The notes: generated by a model from the letters alone, not told the origin. Positions 32,096 to 42,584 are shown, counted from the first letter of the stretch. The stretch: DNA of 64,000 nt from Cedecea neteri (GCF_000758325.1 NZ_CP009459.1:2108001-2172000), one strand, 5' to 3'. Numbers and translations: made by a program.

Positions 32096-33943
32096 GTGTT
32101 AAACCGTTATCCTTTGTGGAAGTACATCATGCTGATCGCTGTGCTGGCGATCGGCCTGCTGTATGCGCTTCCCAACCTGTATGGTGAGGATCCGGCAGTT
32201 CAGTTAACTGGCGTGCGCGGTGCCGCCGCCAGTGAACAAACGCTGATCCAGGTCGAAAACACCTTAAAACAAGAAAATATCACCGCTAAGTCTGTGGCGC
32301 TGGAAGAGGGCGCTATTCTCGCTCGCTTCGACTCTACCGATACACAGCTCCGTGCGCGTGAAGCGCTGATGAGCGTGATGGGTGACAACTATGTTGTGGC
32401 GCTTAACCTTGCTCCTGCTACCCCTCGCTGGATGTCGACTATCGGTGCGAACCCGATGAAGCTCGGCCTTGACCTGCGCGGCGGCGTCCACTTCCTGATG
32501 GAAGTCGATATGGACACAGCGCTGGGCAAACTCCAGGAACAAAATATCGATGGCCTGCGCAGCGACCTGCGCGACAAGGGCATTGCTTATACCAACGTGC
32601 GTAAAGCCGACAATTACGGCGTAGACATCGTCTTCCGTGATTCAAGCGCGCGCGATTCTGCAAGAGATTACCTCTCCTCCCGCCATCGCGATCTGGTGTT
32701 CTCCAACCAGGGTAGCAATACGCTGCGTGCGGTGATGAGCGATGCTCGCCTGAGCGAAGCGCGTGAGTACGCGGTACAGCAGAACATCAACATCCTGCGT
32801 AACCGTGTGAACCAGCTTGGCGTCGCCGAACCGCTGGTGCAGCGCCAGGGTGCTGACCGCATCGTGGTTGAGCTGCCGGGTATTCAGGACACCGCACGTG
32901 CGAAAGAAATCCTGGGCGCAACCGCTACGCTGGAATTCCGCCTGGTGAATACCAACGTGGATGCCTCTGCGGCAGCGTCTGGCCGCGTGCCGGGTGACTC
33001 CGAAGTGAAGCAGACTCGCGAAGGCCAGCCGGTTGTGCTGTACAAGCGCGTGATTCTGACCGGGGACCATATCACTGACTCCACGTCCAGCATGGATGAA
33101 TACAATCAGCCTCAGGTAAATATCTCCCTGGACAGCGCTGGCGGTAACATCATGTCTAACTTCACCAAAGACAACATCGGCAAGCCGATGGCAACGCTCT
33201 TTGTGGAGTACAAGGACAGCGGTAAGAAAGACGCGAATGGCCGTTCCGTCCTGATGAAAGAAGAAGAAGTTATCAACGTGGCGAACATTCAGTCTCGCCT
33301 GGGTAACAGCTTCCGTATCACCGGGATTAGCAATCCGAATGAAGCTCGCCAGCTCTCTCTGCTGCTGCGTGCGGGTGCGCTGATTGCGCCGATTCAGATT
33401 GTTGAAGAACGTACCATCGGTCCAACCCTGGGTCTGGAAAACATCAAGCAGGGCCTGGAAGCGTGTCTGGCAGGTCTGGTGGTCTCCATCATCTTTATGG
33501 TCTTCTTCTATAGGAAGTTTGGCCTGATTGCGACCTCTGCGCTGCTGGCTAACCTGGTGCTGATTGTGGGGATCATGTCCCTGCTGCCGGGGGCGACGCT
33601 GACCATGCCGGGTATTGCGGGTGTCGTCTTAACCCTTGCGGTAGCGGTGGACGCCAACGTACTGATTAACGAACGTATCAAAGAAGAACTGCGAAACGGG
33701 CGTTCGGTACAGCAGGCGATTGATGAAGGCTACAAAGGCGCGTTCAGCTCCATTTTCGATGCCAACATCACCACGCTTATCAAAGTTATCATCCTGTATG
33801 CCGTGGGCACCGGGGCGATCAAAGGGTTTGCTATTACCACCGGTATTGGCGTTGCGACCTCGATGTTTACCGCAATCGTCGGCACCCGTGCCATCGTGAA
33901 CCTGTTGTACGGCGGCAAACGCATCAACAAGCTGTCTATCTAA
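32096..33943 (+). CDS. secD: Protein translocase subunit SecD
   Basis: Proton-driven pulling subunit of the Sec export machinery, inner membrane, 615 residues, GTG start. One helix at about 7-27, a large periplasmic part (P1 domain, about 30-440, including [15 protein letters not shown]), then five helices from about 450 with the RND signature [21 protein letters not shown] that holds the conserved Asp for proton movement. Spaced 27 bases from yajC and 10 from secF. Confidence 0.98.
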   Translation: MLNRYPLWKYIMLIAVLAIGLLYALPNLYGEDPAVQLTGVRGAAASEQTLIQVENTLKQENITAKSVALEEGAILARFDSTDTQLRAREALMSVMGDNYVVALNLAPATPRWMSTIGANPMKLGLDLRGGVHFLMEVDMDTALGKLQEQNIDGLRSDLRDKGIAYTNVRKADNYGVDIVFRDSSARDSARDYLSSRHRDLVFSNQGSNTLRAVMSDARLSEAREYAVQQNINILRNRVNQLGVAEPLVQRQGADRIVVELPGIQDTARAKEILGATATLEFRLVNTNVDASAAASGRVPGDSEVKQTREGQPVVLYKRVILTGDHITDSTSSMDEYNQPQVNISLDSAGGNIMSNFTKDNIGKPMATLFVEYKDSGKKDANGRSVLMKEEEVINVANIQSRLGNSFRITGISNPNEARQLSLLLRAGALIAPIQIVEERTIGPTLGLENIKQGLEACLAGLVVSIIFMVFFYRKFGLIATSALLANLVLIVGIMSLLPGATLTMPGIAGVVLTLAVAVDANVLINERIKEELRNGRSVQQAIDEGYKGAFSSIFDANITTLIKVIILYAVGTGAIKGFAITTGIGVATSMFTAIVGTRAIVNLLYGGKRINKLSI

Positions 33944-33953
33944 GGAGTGCGTT

Positions 33954-34925
33954 GTGGCACAGGAATATACTGTTGAACAATTGAACCACGGCCGTAAAGT
34001 CTATGACTTTATGCGCTGGGACAACTGGGCCTTCGGCATCTCCGGCATCCTGCTGATCCTTTCCGTCGCGATTATCGGCGTGAAAGGCTTCAACTGGGGC
34101 CTGGACTTTACCGGCGGTACGGTTATCGAAATCGGACTGGAAAAACCAGCCGAGCTGGACACCATGCGCGCCGCGCTGCAGAAGGCGGGCTTTGAAGAGC
34201 CGCTGGTGCAGAACTTCGGCAGCAGCCGTGACATCATGGTTCGTATGCCGCCTGCTAAAGGCGAAACCGGCGGCCAGGTGCTCGGCAGCAAGGTTGTGAG
34301 CGTGATTAACGAAGCGACCAGCCAGAATGCGGCAGTGAAGCGTATTGAGTTTGTCGGCCCAAGCGTGGGGGCGGATCTGGCTCAAAACGGTGCGATGGCG
34401 CTGCTCGTCGCGCTGCTGTCGATTCTGGTGTACGTTGGGTTCCGCTTCGAGTGGCGTCTGGCTGCCGGTGTGGTTATCAAGCTGGCGCACGACGTGGTGA
34501 TTACCATGGGCGTGCTGTCGCTGTTCCACATTGAGATTGACCTGACCATCGTCGCGTCGCTGATGTCGGTTATCGGCTACTCGCTGAACGACAGCATCGT
34601 GGTTTCGGACCGTATTCGTGAAAACTTCCGCAAGATCCGCCGCGGGACGCCTTACGAGATCTTTAACGTCTCCCTGACCCAGACGCTGCAAAGGACCTTG
34701 ATCACTTCCGGTACCACCTTAGTGGTTATCCTGATGCTGTATCTGTTCGGTGGGGCGCTGCTGAAAGGCTTCTCCCTGACGATGCTTATCGGTGTCACCA
34801 TCGGTACCGTGTCTTCTATCTACGTTGCCTCTGCGCTGGCGTTGAAACTGGGCATGAAGCGCGAGCACATGCTGCAGCAAAAGGTAGAGAAAGAAGGGGC
34901 GGATCAGCCGTCCATTCTGCCGTAA
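33954..34925 (+). CDS. secF: Protein translocase subunit SecF
   Basis: Partner of SecD, 323 residues, GTG start after TAAGGAGTGC. Six helices with a periplasmic part between the first two ([19 protein letters not shown]). [19 protein letters not shown] is the SecF family motif. Last gene of the cluster, followed by a strong terminator. Confidence 0.98.
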   Translation: MAQEYTVEQLNHGRKVYDFMRWDNWAFGISGILLILSVAIIGVKGFNWGLDFTGGTVIEIGLEKPAELDTMRAALQKAGFEEPLVQNFGSSRDIMVRMPPAKGETGGQVLGSKVVSVINEATSQNAAVKRIEFVGPSVGADLAQNGAMALLVALLSILVYVGFRFEWRLAAGVVIKLAHDVVITMGVLSLFHIEIDLTIVASLMSVIGYSLNDSIVVSDRIRENFRKIRRGTPYEIFNVSLTQTLQRTLITSGTTLVVILMLYLFGGALLKGFSLTMLIGVTIGTVSSIYVASALALKLGMKREHMLQQKVEKEGADQPSILP

Positions 34926-34942
34926 TAGCGTTAAGCGTCTGA

Positions 34943-34976
34943 TAAAACCGCAGCCTTCGAGCTGCGGTTTTTTTTC
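34943..34976 (+). terminator. Rho-independent terminator after secF
   Basis: AAAACCGCAGC, loop CTTCGA, GCTGCGGTTTT with four further T. It ends the queA-secF cluster. Confidence 0.88.
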
Positions 34977-35057
34977 GTCCGGTGTTTTTCTCCTGACAGT
35001 ATGGTGTCAGGAGGGGGCCAGTAGACTCGTGGTTACTGACAACACAGGAGAAAAACA

Positions 35058-35423
35058 ATGAGCACACTCATCAACTGGTTTGAGATCCCCGTTACCGATA
35101 TGGCGCGAGCGGTTGCTTTTTACCAACGCGTACTGAACGCTGAATTTCGTCGCGAAACGATAGCCGGCGTGGAGAATGCTGTATTTTCGTATGACCAACC
35201 TGCCACCGGCGGCTCTTTAGTGAAGGGAGAGCGGTTTGTGCCTTCTGAGACAGGCGCGGTGATTTATCTTTATACGCCCGATATCGTTAAAGCATTACAG
35301 CAGGTAGAAGTGGCGGGTGGCCGTCTGGACTTTGGTCCGCAGGTGTTGCCCTATGATATCGGCACGATTGCGTTAATGATCGACAGCGAAGGCAACCGCG
35401 TTGGGTTGCATCAGCCGGTTTAA
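35058..35423 (+). CDS. VOC (glyoxalase-fold) family protein
   Basis: 121 residues, one vicinal oxygen chelate domain: NWFEIPVTDMARAVAFYQRV at the start, GAVIYLYTPDIVKALQQVE in the middle, and DSEGNRVGLHQP with the usual late Glu at the end. It resembles small VOC proteins of unknown substrate. A strong ACAGGAGAAAAAC ribosome site precedes the ATG. The next gene, a WYL regulator, starts about 60 bases later, so the two may be co-expressed. Together they occupy the place of yajD in E. coli. Confidence 0.85.
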   Translation: MSTLINWFEIPVTDMARAVAFYQRVLNAEFRRETIAGVENAVFSYDQPATGGSLVKGERFVPSETGAVIYLYTPDIVKALQQVEVAGGRLDFGPQVLPYDIGTIALMIDSEGNRVGLHQPV

Positions 35424-35483
35424 GCCTCAATACTGACGCTAAAGCCTGCCGCTCGGGCAGGCCTTATTTTTCCCGGAATGCCC

Positions 35484-36185
35484 ATGAGCCGAAGAGCCGA
35501 TCGATTATTTCAGATAGTGCAAATCCTGCGCGGCAGGCGTCTGACGACGGCTGCACAGCTTGCCGAACGGCTGGAAGTCTCGGAGCGAACTATCTACCGT
35601 GACATTCAGGATCTCTCCCTCTCCGGCGTGCCGATAGAAGGGGAGGCGGGCTGCGGCTATCGCCTGCTGGCCGGGTACGATCTTCCTCCGCTGATGCTGA
35701 CGACCGGAGAGGTGGAGGCGGTGATTGCGGCGCTAAGAATGGTGCAAACCTGGAGCGGGGAATCGTTGGCGAAATCTGCTGAGTCCGTGCACGAAAAGCT
35801 CCTCGCAGTGCTGACGCCAGAAAAGCGCCGGGTTGCCGAACGCAGCCGTATTATCTCGCCAAATTTTAACAAGTTTCCGCAGGTGAAAGCCTGGTTCGAT
35901 CTGTTTCATTCCGCCATCGACAAATGTCAGGTTGTTCATCTGCTGTATGAGGATGAAAAAGGGGAATTGACGGAGCGGGATATTCACCCTCTTGGATTGT
36001 CATTTTGGGGTGAGGTCTGGCTGCTGGTGGCCTGGTGCGAGGCTCGGAATGACTATCGTAGCTTCAGGCTGGATCGCTGCCGGGATATTCATTTAACCGG
36101 GCGTGTGTTTCAGGAACGCCACGATCGTTCTCTGCAGGCTTTTATTGCCCTTCAGAAGGCGAAAGGCTACCTGCCTGAGAAATAA
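35484..36185 (+). CDS. WYL-domain transcriptional regulator (YafY-like)
   Basis: 233 residues from this ATG. A DeoR-type HTH lies at about 1-55 (RADRLFQIVQILRGRRLT, LEVSERTIYRDIQDLS), followed by a WYL domain at about 130-215 (VVHLLYEDEKGELTERDIHP, SFWGEVWLLVAWCEARNDYR with Trp and Arg residues typical of ligand contact). Overall this is a YafY-family regulator. A second ATG two codons upstream (35478) is possible. The likely target is the VOC gene before it or itself; this is inferred from position only. Confidence 0.87.
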   Translation: MSRRADRLFQIVQILRGRRLTTAAQLAERLEVSERTIYRDIQDLSLSGVPIEGEAGCGYRLLAGYDLPPLMLTTGEVEAVIAALRMVQTWSGESLAKSAESVHEKLLAVLTPEKRRVAERSRIISPNFNKFPQVKAWFDLFHSAIDKCQVVHLLYEDEKGELTERDIHPLGLSFWGEVWLLVAWCEARNDYRSFRLDRCRDIHLTGRVFQERHDRSLQAFIALQKAKGYLPEK

Positions 36186-36213
36186 AAAAACCGGCCAGAG
36201 GGCCGGTTTTTTT
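36183..36213. terminator. Bidirectional terminator between WYL gene and tsx
   Basis: AAAAAAACCGGCC, AGAG loop, GGCCGGTTTTTTT. It serves the WYL gene and the convergent tsx. Confidence 0.9.
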
Positions 36214-36227
36214 ACAGGTGGTGGCGA

Positions 36228-37082
36228 TTAGAAGTTGTAACCAACAACCACATAGTAGCCGAAGCCAGTAGACTTCACGCGCTCGTTCATGAAGAACGGC
36301 TGATCGCCATCTTTCCACTGGCCGCCGTTATGGAAGTAACGAGCCACGAAGGAATAGTGCAGGTGATCGTAGTTCAGGGACAGGATGTGGCTGGACGCAA
36401 CTGAGTTATTGGTACGGTACTGCTCGTTGCCCAGGTCAGAGTCCCAGTCTACGTTAGTGAAACCGATATAGCTCAGTTTACCGCCCCACAGGGAGGTGAT
36501 CGGCACGAAGTATTTCACCTTGAAGCGGTAGCCATCCCACTCGTTTTCGTTAGAGGCACCGTAGTTCTGCCACTGATACTTGGCATACACGTTCATCGAC
36601 AGGCTCATCGGCAGGCCAGTGTCGATATCGGTACCCAGACCCATGTACCAGGTGCTCTGGCGATTAGCCTGGTTACGACCCATGTCGTAAATGTAGTTGT
36701 TCGCGAAGTACCACTCTTTGAACGGGCCAAAGCTCAGGTCGGTCCCGGTCAGCTTATCGATGGAGAAGCGAGGTTCGATTTCCATAAACAGTGGGGAACC
36801 GTGGTTCCAGATCCCTTTCGCCTGGGTGTTGCCGCCAAAGAAGACTGGCGCATCCACGTAGCCGTAGAAATCGAACCAGTCTTTTTTGGCAAACGCTTCA
36901 TATTCCAGGTAGGTATCGTTGCGCAGCTGCGGCCCGAAACGGGTGTGGTAGCTGCCGACAACGTTAACGCTCTGGTGCCACCAGTCGGAGAGGTATTCGC
37001 TGTTTTTTGCTTCATCTGCGCTGGCAGAGAAAGAGCTGGAAAGCGCCAGAACGGTGCCGGCTGCCAGAATAATTTTTTTCAT
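36228..37082 (-). CDS. tsx: Nucleoside-specific outer-membrane channel Tsx
   Basis: Outer-membrane beta barrel for nucleoside and deoxynucleoside uptake, and a receptor for phage T6 and colicin K in E. coli. 284 residues from this ATG against 294. Signal peptide of about 22 residues ([20 protein letters not shown]). Conserved [35 protein letters not shown] and the C-terminal aromatic ending VVGYNF. Loop regions around 210-215 and 260-270 are shorter than in E. coli, as is usual for phage-exposed loops. A GTG four codons upstream is an alternative start. Confidence 0.96.
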   Translation of the reverse strand: MKKIILAAGTVLALSSSFSASADEAKNSEYLSDWWHQSVNVVGSYHTRFGPQLRNDTYLEYEAFAKKDWFDFYGYVDAPVFFGGNTQAKGIWNHGSPLFMEIEPRFSIDKLTGTDLSFGPFKEWYFANNYIYDMGRNQANRQSTWYMGLGTDIDTGLPMSLSMNVYAKYQWQNYGASNENEWDGYRFKVKYFVPITSLWGGKLSYIGFTNVDWDSDLGNEQYRTNNSVASSHILSLNYDHLHYSFVARYFHNGGQWKDGDQPFFMNERVKSTGFGYYVVVGYNF

Positions 37083-37205
37083 ATTTTTAGCCACTGTTTA
37101 CGTAATTTTGGTGCGATGCGGATGTGAGATGTCATCCCTGGCCGCCGGTCTCAGGGGAAGGACCTTTGCAGCGCGACTATTATAGAAATCCCTGCTCACA
37201 AAAAT

Positions 37206-37220
37206 ATGTTCTATTTCACA
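37206..37220 (-). promoter_or_regulatory. Possible CRP half-conserved site upstream of tsx
   Basis: On the minus strand it reads TGTGAAATAGAACAT: a good TGTGA half and a weak second half, about 125 bases before the tsx ATG. E. coli tsx is controlled by cAMP-CRP with CytR. Confidence 0.4.
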
Positions 37221-37331
37221 TTCTTCTCATATGCGTAATCGATTGCGTTCACGTTTGCGCACATTAAAAACGGCGTGATTGTACCTGCTTCGTCAAATTA
37301 CGCAAACGTATGCCAGGTTGTTACATATAAG

Positions 37332-37347
37332 TGTGATTTAGATCACT
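37332..37347 (-). promoter_or_regulatory. CRP site upstream of tsx
   Basis: TGTGA-N6-TCACT, a near-perfect CRP palindrome, 250 bases upstream of tsx. A palindromic GCGTAATCGATTGCG at about 37230-37245 lies between the two CRP sites, where a CytR-like repressor would fit, but it is not a firm match. I see no gene in 37083-37488. Confidence 0.6.
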
Positions 37348-37488
37348 CAAAAGGCGAGGTCACAATAGAGGGGTTGCTTCACATATTGTGCGGGGCGTGT
37401 GAAAGAGTGTGACAGGTTCTCTTGTCGGGTACGGTCTCCGAATCACCTTTTCCTTTCAAATCTCCCGGATTAAAGCGGAGTTATTACA

Positions 37489-37630
37489 ACCCTCACCCCG
37501 GCCCTCTCCCAGAGGGAGAGGGGGAAAACTGACGATGATTTATTCTCTCCCCCAGAGAGGTAGGGAGAAAACCAGCGGTGGGGGATTTTTATTCCCTCTC
37601 CCTTTTAGGGAGAGGGCCAGGGTGAGGGTA
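37489..37630. repeat. REP-like cluster, three stems (tsx-yajI)
   Basis: A left element ACCCTCACCCCGGCCCTCTC, a middle degenerate stem around 37541-37570 and a right element CCCTCTCCCTTTTAGGGAGA ending CCAGGGTGAGGG. It lies between the tsx control region and the yajI 3' end. Confidence 0.85.
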
Positions 37631-37678
37631 AGAAGCGAAGCTGCGGTTGAAATCAGCCCGAGGCAAGGGAGTGACAAG

Positions 37679-38239
37679 TTATTGCGCGGGCGCTGGCTGG
37701 GCGGTAGAGACTGGCTGGATATCATGAACGCGCACAAACCCTAATTGATCGGGCGTGATGCCGGGCAGGCGAAGCGGAATCGACACGTCGCTTGGGGCGA
37801 GAATGCTGGCCGGAGCGTCTATGGACTGAGTTTGCACGTTAACTTCCTGGAAGTTGTCCGTGGTGCCCTGGATCTGCCCCCACTCGACTTTGCCGCTGAA
37901 AGCCGGCAGCGGATCGTTGGATTCTCCCTGAATCAGCAGCGTGGCGCGGGTGCCATTGGCTTCAGCTGCAACGTTGGTCAGCGACATTTTCAGGTTACCA
38001 ATCTGGCTGTTAAGACGTGCCGCTGTGTTTGAGCCCGGCAGCAGATAAACACCGCTGGTCGACTTCGCATTCAGGGCATTCTGCTGGGTCAGTTTCACCG
38101 TTTGCTGGCTTAGTTTGGTCATTTCCTGATTTAACGAACCAATTTGACTGCGCATCTGACGCACTTCAGTTTGCTGGGCACAAGCGGTCAGGCTCATCAG
38201 GCTTGAAACCAGGATAATTCTTAAGTAAGTCTTTGTCAT
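37679..38239 (-). CDS. yajI: DUF3251 lipoprotein YajI
   Basis: Probable lipoprotein, 186 residues. Signal peptide with lipobox LTAC (MTKTYLRIILVSSLMSLTAC), so Cys20 should be lipidated. A short coiled coil follows at about 28-55 (QMRSQIGSLNQEMTKLSQQ), then a beta-rich domain. Function is unknown. ATG at 38239 follows AAGGAAAAACTAACC, and a longer upstream reading would destroy the signal peptide. Divergent from nrdR, as in E. coli. Confidence 0.85.
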   Translation of the reverse strand: MTKTYLRIILVSSLMSLTACAQQTEVRQMRSQIGSLNQEMTKLSQQTVKLTQQNALNAKSTSGVYLLPGSNTAARLNSQIGNLKMSLTNVAAEANGTRATLLIQGESNDPLPAFSGKVEWGQIQGTTDNFQEVNVQTQSIDAPASILAPSDVSIPLRLPGITPDQLGFVRVHDIQPVSTAQPAPAQ

Positions 38240-38308
38240 GGTTAGTTTTTCCTTGTTAAGGTTCGCTGATTTAAGCGTAGTTCTTCGCGCTTGAAAAGTC
38301 ATATTTGA

Positions 38309-38842
<534 letters not shown>

Positions 38843-38847
38843 TGCCG

Positions 38848-39966
38848 ATGTCCCTTGATGAACAGTTTATGGCTCGAGCGCTTGAGCTGGCTAAGCGCGG
38901 GCGTTTTACCACCGCACCGAACCCGAATGTCGGCTGCGTGATAGTCAAAGACGGCAAGATTGTGGGGGAAGGGTTTCACTTTCGCGCCGGGGAACCTCAT
39001 GCAGAAGTGCACGCTTTACGCATGGCAGGCGAACAGGCCCGGGGCGCCACGGCTTACGTCACGCTCGAGCCCTGCAGCCACCATGGCCGCACGCCACCGT
39101 GTTGTGATGCTTTGATTGCTGCGGGTGTGTCTCGCGTGGTGGCCGCCATGCAGGACCCTAATCCGCAGGTTGCCGGTCGGGGCCTCTACCGTTTGCAGCA
39201 GGCGGGCATTGAAGTCAGCCACGGCCTGATGATGAACGAAGCCGAAGCGCTGAACCGCGGGTTCCTCAAGCGTATGCGCACCGGATTCCCGTATATTCAG
39301 CTTAAGTTAGGTGCCTCGCTGGACGGCCGTACCGCGATGGCGAGCGGGGAGAGTAAATGGATTACCTCTCCCCAGGCGCGTCGCGATGTGCAGCGCCAGC
39401 GCGCGCGAAGTGCCGCGATTCTTTCCAGCGACGCGACCGTATTGGCAGATAACCCGTCATTAACGGTTCGCTGGGATGAACTGGATAGCGTCAGCCAGGC
39501 TATTTATGCCGAACAGGATTTGCGTCAGCCGATTCGTATTGTGCTGGATCGCCAAAACCGGGTAACGCCGCAGCACCAAATTATTGCCAATCCGGGGCAA
39601 ACCTGGCTCGCCCGCAGCCAGGCGGATGAACAACCCTGGCCGGAGGACGTCGAGCAACTGCTGGTGCCTGAACATAATGGCCACCTTGATTTGGTCGTGT
39701 TAATGATGCAGCTTGGCAAACGCCAGGTGAATTCTGTCTGGGTTGAGGCAGGGGCAACGCTTGCCGGGGCGCTGTTACAGGCAGGGCTGGTGGACGAGCT
39801 GATTGTCTATGTCGCACCAAAATTATTAGGCAATGATGCCCGCGGTTTGTGCGAGCTTCCTGGCCTTGAAAAACTTGCTGATGCGCCGGAGTTCAGCTTT
39901 AGCGAAGTCCGCCAGGTTGGCCCCGATTTGTGCCTGCATTTGACGCCCATTTACGGACGCCAGTAA
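38848..39966 (+). CDS. ribD: Riboflavin biosynthesis deaminase/reductase RibD
   Basis: Bifunctional cytoplasmic enzyme: deaminates diaminohydroxyphosphoribosylaminopyrimidine, then reduces the ribosyl group with NADPH. 372 residues from this ATG. The deaminase domain (about 1-145) has zinc ligands in HAEVHAL and EPCSHHGRTPPCCDAL. The reductase domain (about 148-365) has LKLGASLDGRTAMASGESKW and VWVEAGATLAGALLQAG. ATG at 38848 sits nine bases after AGGA; the ATG at 38842, overlapping the nrdR stop, is too close to that site. Confidence 0.96.
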   Translation: MSLDEQFMARALELAKRGRFTTAPNPNVGCVIVKDGKIVGEGFHFRAGEPHAEVHALRMAGEQARGATAYVTLEPCSHHGRTPPCCDALIAAGVSRVVAAMQDPNPQVAGRGLYRLQQAGIEVSHGLMMNEAEALNRGFLKRMRTGFPYIQLKLGASLDGRTAMASGESKWITSPQARRDVQRQRARSAAILSSDATVLADNPSLTVRWDELDSVSQAIYAEQDLRQPIRIVLDRQNRVTPQHQIIANPGQTWLARSQADEQPWPEDVEQLLVPEHNGHLDLVVLMMQLGKRQVNSVWVEAGATLAGALLQAGLVDELIVYVAPKLLGNDARGLCELPGLEKLADAPEFSFSEVRQVGPDLCLHLTPIYGRQ

Positions 39967-40042
39967 AACGTAAGCAGTCACGAAAAGATTATGATAAAAT
40001 CCGCCCCCCTGCGGGGCTAAACAGAACCCGTAAAGGAAGATT

Positions 40043-40513
40043 ATGAACATTATTGAAGCTGCTGTTGCTACTCCTGACGCTCGCGTCGCCATCACCATCG
40101 CGCGTTTTAACAACTTCATCAATGACAGCCTGCTGGAAGGTGCTATCGACGCCCTGAAACGCATTGGTCAGGTGAAAGACAAAAACATCACCGTAGTTTG
40201 GGTGCCAGGCGCTTACGAGCTGCCGCTGGCCGCTGATGCACTGGCAAAAACCGGTAAATACGATGCTGTTATCGCGCTGGGTACCGTGATTCGCGGAGGC
40301 ACTGCACACTTCGAATACGTTGCCGGCGGTGCCAGCAACGGTCTGTTAAGCGTAGGCCAGGACAGCGGTATTCCCGTTGCCTTCGGCGTGCTGACCACTG
40401 AAAGCATTGAACAAGCCATCGAACGTGCTGGCACCAAAGCCGGTAACAAAGGTGCAGAAGCTGCACTGACCGCGCTTGAAATGATTAATGTATTGAAAGC
40501 CATCAAGGCCTGA
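40043..40513 (+). CDS. ribH: 6,7-dimethyl-8-ribityllumazine synthase
   Basis: Penultimate step of riboflavin synthesis; forms a 60-subunit shell in related bacteria. 156 residues, same as E. coli RibE/RibH. Substrate-binding [31 protein letters not shown] and [19 protein letters not shown] with the catalytic His. AAAGGAAGATT precedes the ATG; nusB follows after 19 bases. Confidence 0.98.
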   Translation: MNIIEAAVATPDARVAITIARFNNFINDSLLEGAIDALKRIGQVKDKNITVVWVPGAYELPLAADALAKTGKYDAVIALGTVIRGGTAHFEYVAGGASNGLLSVGQDSGIPVAFGVLTTESIEQAIERAGTKAGNKGAEAALTALEMINVLKAIKA

Positions 40514-40532
40514 TTTTTGTAAGGGGAAATCC

Positions 40533-40952
40533 GTGAAACCTGCTGCTCGTCGCCGCGCCCGTGAGTGTGCCGTCCAGGCGCTCTACTCCTGGCAGTTGTC
40601 TAAAAACGACATCGCTGATGTTGAATACCAGTTCCTGGCGGAACAGGACGTCAAAGACGTTGACGTTGTCTACTTCCGCGAGCTGCTGAGCGGCGTGGCT
40701 ACCAACAGCGCGTATCTGGATGGGCTGATGAAGCCTTACCTGTCCCGTCTGCTTGAAGAGCTGGGTCAGGTGGAAAAAGCGGTACTGCGCATTGCGCTGT
40801 TTGAACTGTCCAAACGTGATGATGTGCCGTACAAAGTGGCCATCAACGAAGCGATTGAGCTGGCGAAAACCTTCGGTGCCGAAGACAGCCATAAGTTCGT
40901 CAACGGCGTTCTCGACAAAGCCGCTCCCGCTATTCGTCCCCACAAGAAGTAA
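40533..40952 (+). CDS. nusB: Transcription antitermination factor NusB
   Basis: RNA-binding helical protein that, with S10 (NusE), forms the rRNA antitermination complex. 139 residues, same as E. coli. The basic N-terminus [20 protein letters not shown] and the C-terminal [26 protein letters not shown] match the family. GTAAGGGGAAATCC precedes the GTG/ATG start region at 40533. Confidence 0.97.
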   Translation: MKPAARRRARECAVQALYSWQLSKNDIADVEYQFLAEQDVKDVDVVYFRELLSGVATNSAYLDGLMKPYLSRLLEELGQVEKAVLRIALFELSKRDDVPYKVAINEAIELAKTFGAEDSHKFVNGVLDKAAPAIRPHKK

Positions 40953-40958
40953 TCTCCT

Positions 40959-40986
40959 GGCCGGGTTTTCCCGGCCTTCTTTTTTC
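40959..40986 (+). terminator. Terminator between nusB and thiL
   Basis: GGCCGGG, TTT loop, CCCGGCC, then TTCTTTTTT. thiL starts 30 bases later, so thiL expression may rest on partial read-through. Confidence 0.75.
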
Positions 40987-41015
40987 CTGCAACTGACATT
41001 CCTGAGGTATCACGC

Positions 41016-41987
41016 ATGGCATGCGGTGAGTTTTCCCTGATTGCCCGTTACTTCGATCGCGTTACAAGTTCTCGTCGTGATGTGGAAGCCGGTATTGGCG
41101 ACGACTGTGCGTTGCTGTCGGTACCCGAAAAACAACTGCTGGCGATCAGCACCGATACGCTGGTGAGCGGTAATCACTTCCTGCCGGATATCGATCCGCG
41201 GGATTTGGGCTATAAGGCGCTGGCGGTGAATTTAAGCGATCTGGCCGCAATGGGCGCAGATCCCGCCTGGCTGACGCTGGCGATCACGCTCCCGGAAGTG
41301 GATGAAGCGTGGCTGGAGGCATTCAGCGACAGCCTGTTCGAACAGCTGGATTATTACGATATGCAGCTGATTGGCGGCGACACAACCCGCGGTCCGCTTT
41401 CCCTGACGTTGGGCATTCACGGTATGATCCCTGCCGGACGAGCGCTCAAGCGTAGCGGTGCAAAAGCCGGGGACTGGATCTATGTCACCGGCACGCCGGG
41501 CGACAGCGCGGCTGGCCTTGCTATCCTGCAGGAACGTCTGCAGGTTGCGAATGCACAGCATGCGGATTACCTGCTCAAGCGACATTTACGCCCAACGCCG
41601 CGTGTTTTACACGGCCAGGCGCTGCGCGATCTGGCCAACAGCGCCATCGATCTTTCTGACGGACTGATTTCCGATCTCGGTCATATCCTGAAGGCCAGCG
41701 ACTGCGGGGCACGTATCGATCTCGATTTGCTGCCGTATTCCGAAGCATTGCGCGAGCATGTTGAACCAGAGCAGGCGCTGAAATGGGCGATGTCCGGGGG
41801 CGAAGACTATGAGCTGTGCTTCACCGTGCCGGAGCTAAACCGTGGCGCACTGGACGTGGCTATCGGCAATCTGGGCGTGCCTTATACCTGTATCGGGCAG
41901 ATTGTTTCTGCGTCGGAAGGGTTACAGTTTACCCGCGAAGGGAAGCCGGTGACGCTGGAGATGAAGGGTTACGACCACTTTTCGTAG
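41016..41987 (+). CDS. thiL: Thiamine-monophosphate kinase
   Basis: ATP-dependent phosphorylation of thiamine phosphate to thiamine diphosphate, cytoplasmic. 323 residues (325 in E. coli). AIR-synthase-like fold: [64 protein letters not shown], and [15 protein letters not shown]. In E. coli pgpA follows with overlap; here the stop is followed within about a dozen bases by a tandem repeat array. Confidence 0.97.
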   Translation: MACGEFSLIARYFDRVTSSRRDVEAGIGDDCALLSVPEKQLLAISTDTLVSGNHFLPDIDPRDLGYKALAVNLSDLAAMGADPAWLTLAITLPEVDEAWLEAFSDSLFEQLDYYDMQLIGGDTTRGPLSLTLGIHGMIPAGRALKRSGAKAGDWIYVTGTPGDSAAGLAILQERLQVANAQHADYLLKRHLRPTPRVLHGQALRDLANSAIDLSDGLISDLGHILKASDCGARIDLDLLPYSEALREHVEPEQALKWAMSGGEDYELCFTVPELNRGALDVAIGNLGVPYTCIGQIVSASEGLQFTREGKPVTLEMKGYDHFS

Positions 41988-41999
41988 TGGCTGGTCATG

Positions 42000-42582
42000 A
42001 CCCTCACCCCAACCCTCTCCCTAAAAGGGAGAGGGGGTTAAAACAATAAAGTCTCCTCTCGGTCTTCAAGTTAAGGGGACTTAAGGCGACAACGATTTTC
42101 CCCCTCACCCTAAAAGGGAGAGGGGGCTAAAACAATAAAGTCTCCTCTCGGTCTTCAAGTTAAGGGGACTTAAGGCGACAACGATTTTCCCCCTCACCCT
42201 AAAAGGGAGAGGGGGTTAAAACAATAAAGTCTCCTCTCGGTCTTCAAGTTAAGGGGACTTAAGGCGACAACGATTTTCCCCCTCACCCTAAAAGGGAGAG
42301 GGGGCTAAAACAATAAAGTCTCCTCTCGGTCTTCAAGTTAAGGGGACTTAAGGCGACAACGATTTTCCCCCTCTCCCTAAAAGGGAGAGGGAGCTAAAAC
42401 AATAAAGTTTCCGCTCGGTCTTCAAGATAAGAGGACTTAAAGGCGACAACGATTTTCCCCCTCTCCCTAAAAGGGAGAGGGGGCTAAAACAATAAAGTTT
42501 CCGCTCGGTCTTCAAGATAAGAGGACTTAAAGGCGACAACGATTTTCCCCCTCTCCCTTTGGGAGAGGGCCGGGGTGAGGGC
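42000..42582. repeat. Tandem array of 89-90 bp REP-containing units
   Basis: Six direct copies of an 89-90 bp unit: a REP-like head (CCCTCACCCTAAAAGGGAGA) plus a spacer of about 55 bases containing AACAATAAAGT and GGTCTTCAAG. Unit junctions (GATTTTC) fall at 42094, 42183, 42272, 42361, 42451 and 42541, closed by a last inverted head to 42582. Copies 1-4 are 89 bp and nearly identical, alternating GGTTA/GGCTA; copies 5-6 are 90 bp with shared changes (TTTCCGCTCGG, AAGATAAGAGG). The pattern indicates recent expansion, partly as dimers. It fills the thiL-yajO gap where pgpA lies in E. coli. No coding capacity is credible. Confidence 0.92.
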
Positions 42583-42584
42583 GA

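Noticed and set aside
39967-40042. Possible FMN riboswitch before ribH
   Set aside because: Only 76 bases are available and the RFN element's conserved segments are not present; in enterics that riboswitch precedes ribB.
42348-42539. Short frame encoding a 30-residue repeated peptide
   Set aside because: It arises because the repeat units there are 90 bp, a multiple of three; copies of 89 bp break the frame, so selection for coding is not supported.
42000-42582. Periodic array considered as CRISPR
   Set aside because: Whole units including the stretch between palindromes are repeated, so there are no unique spacers; unit length and the absence of cas genes also speak against it.
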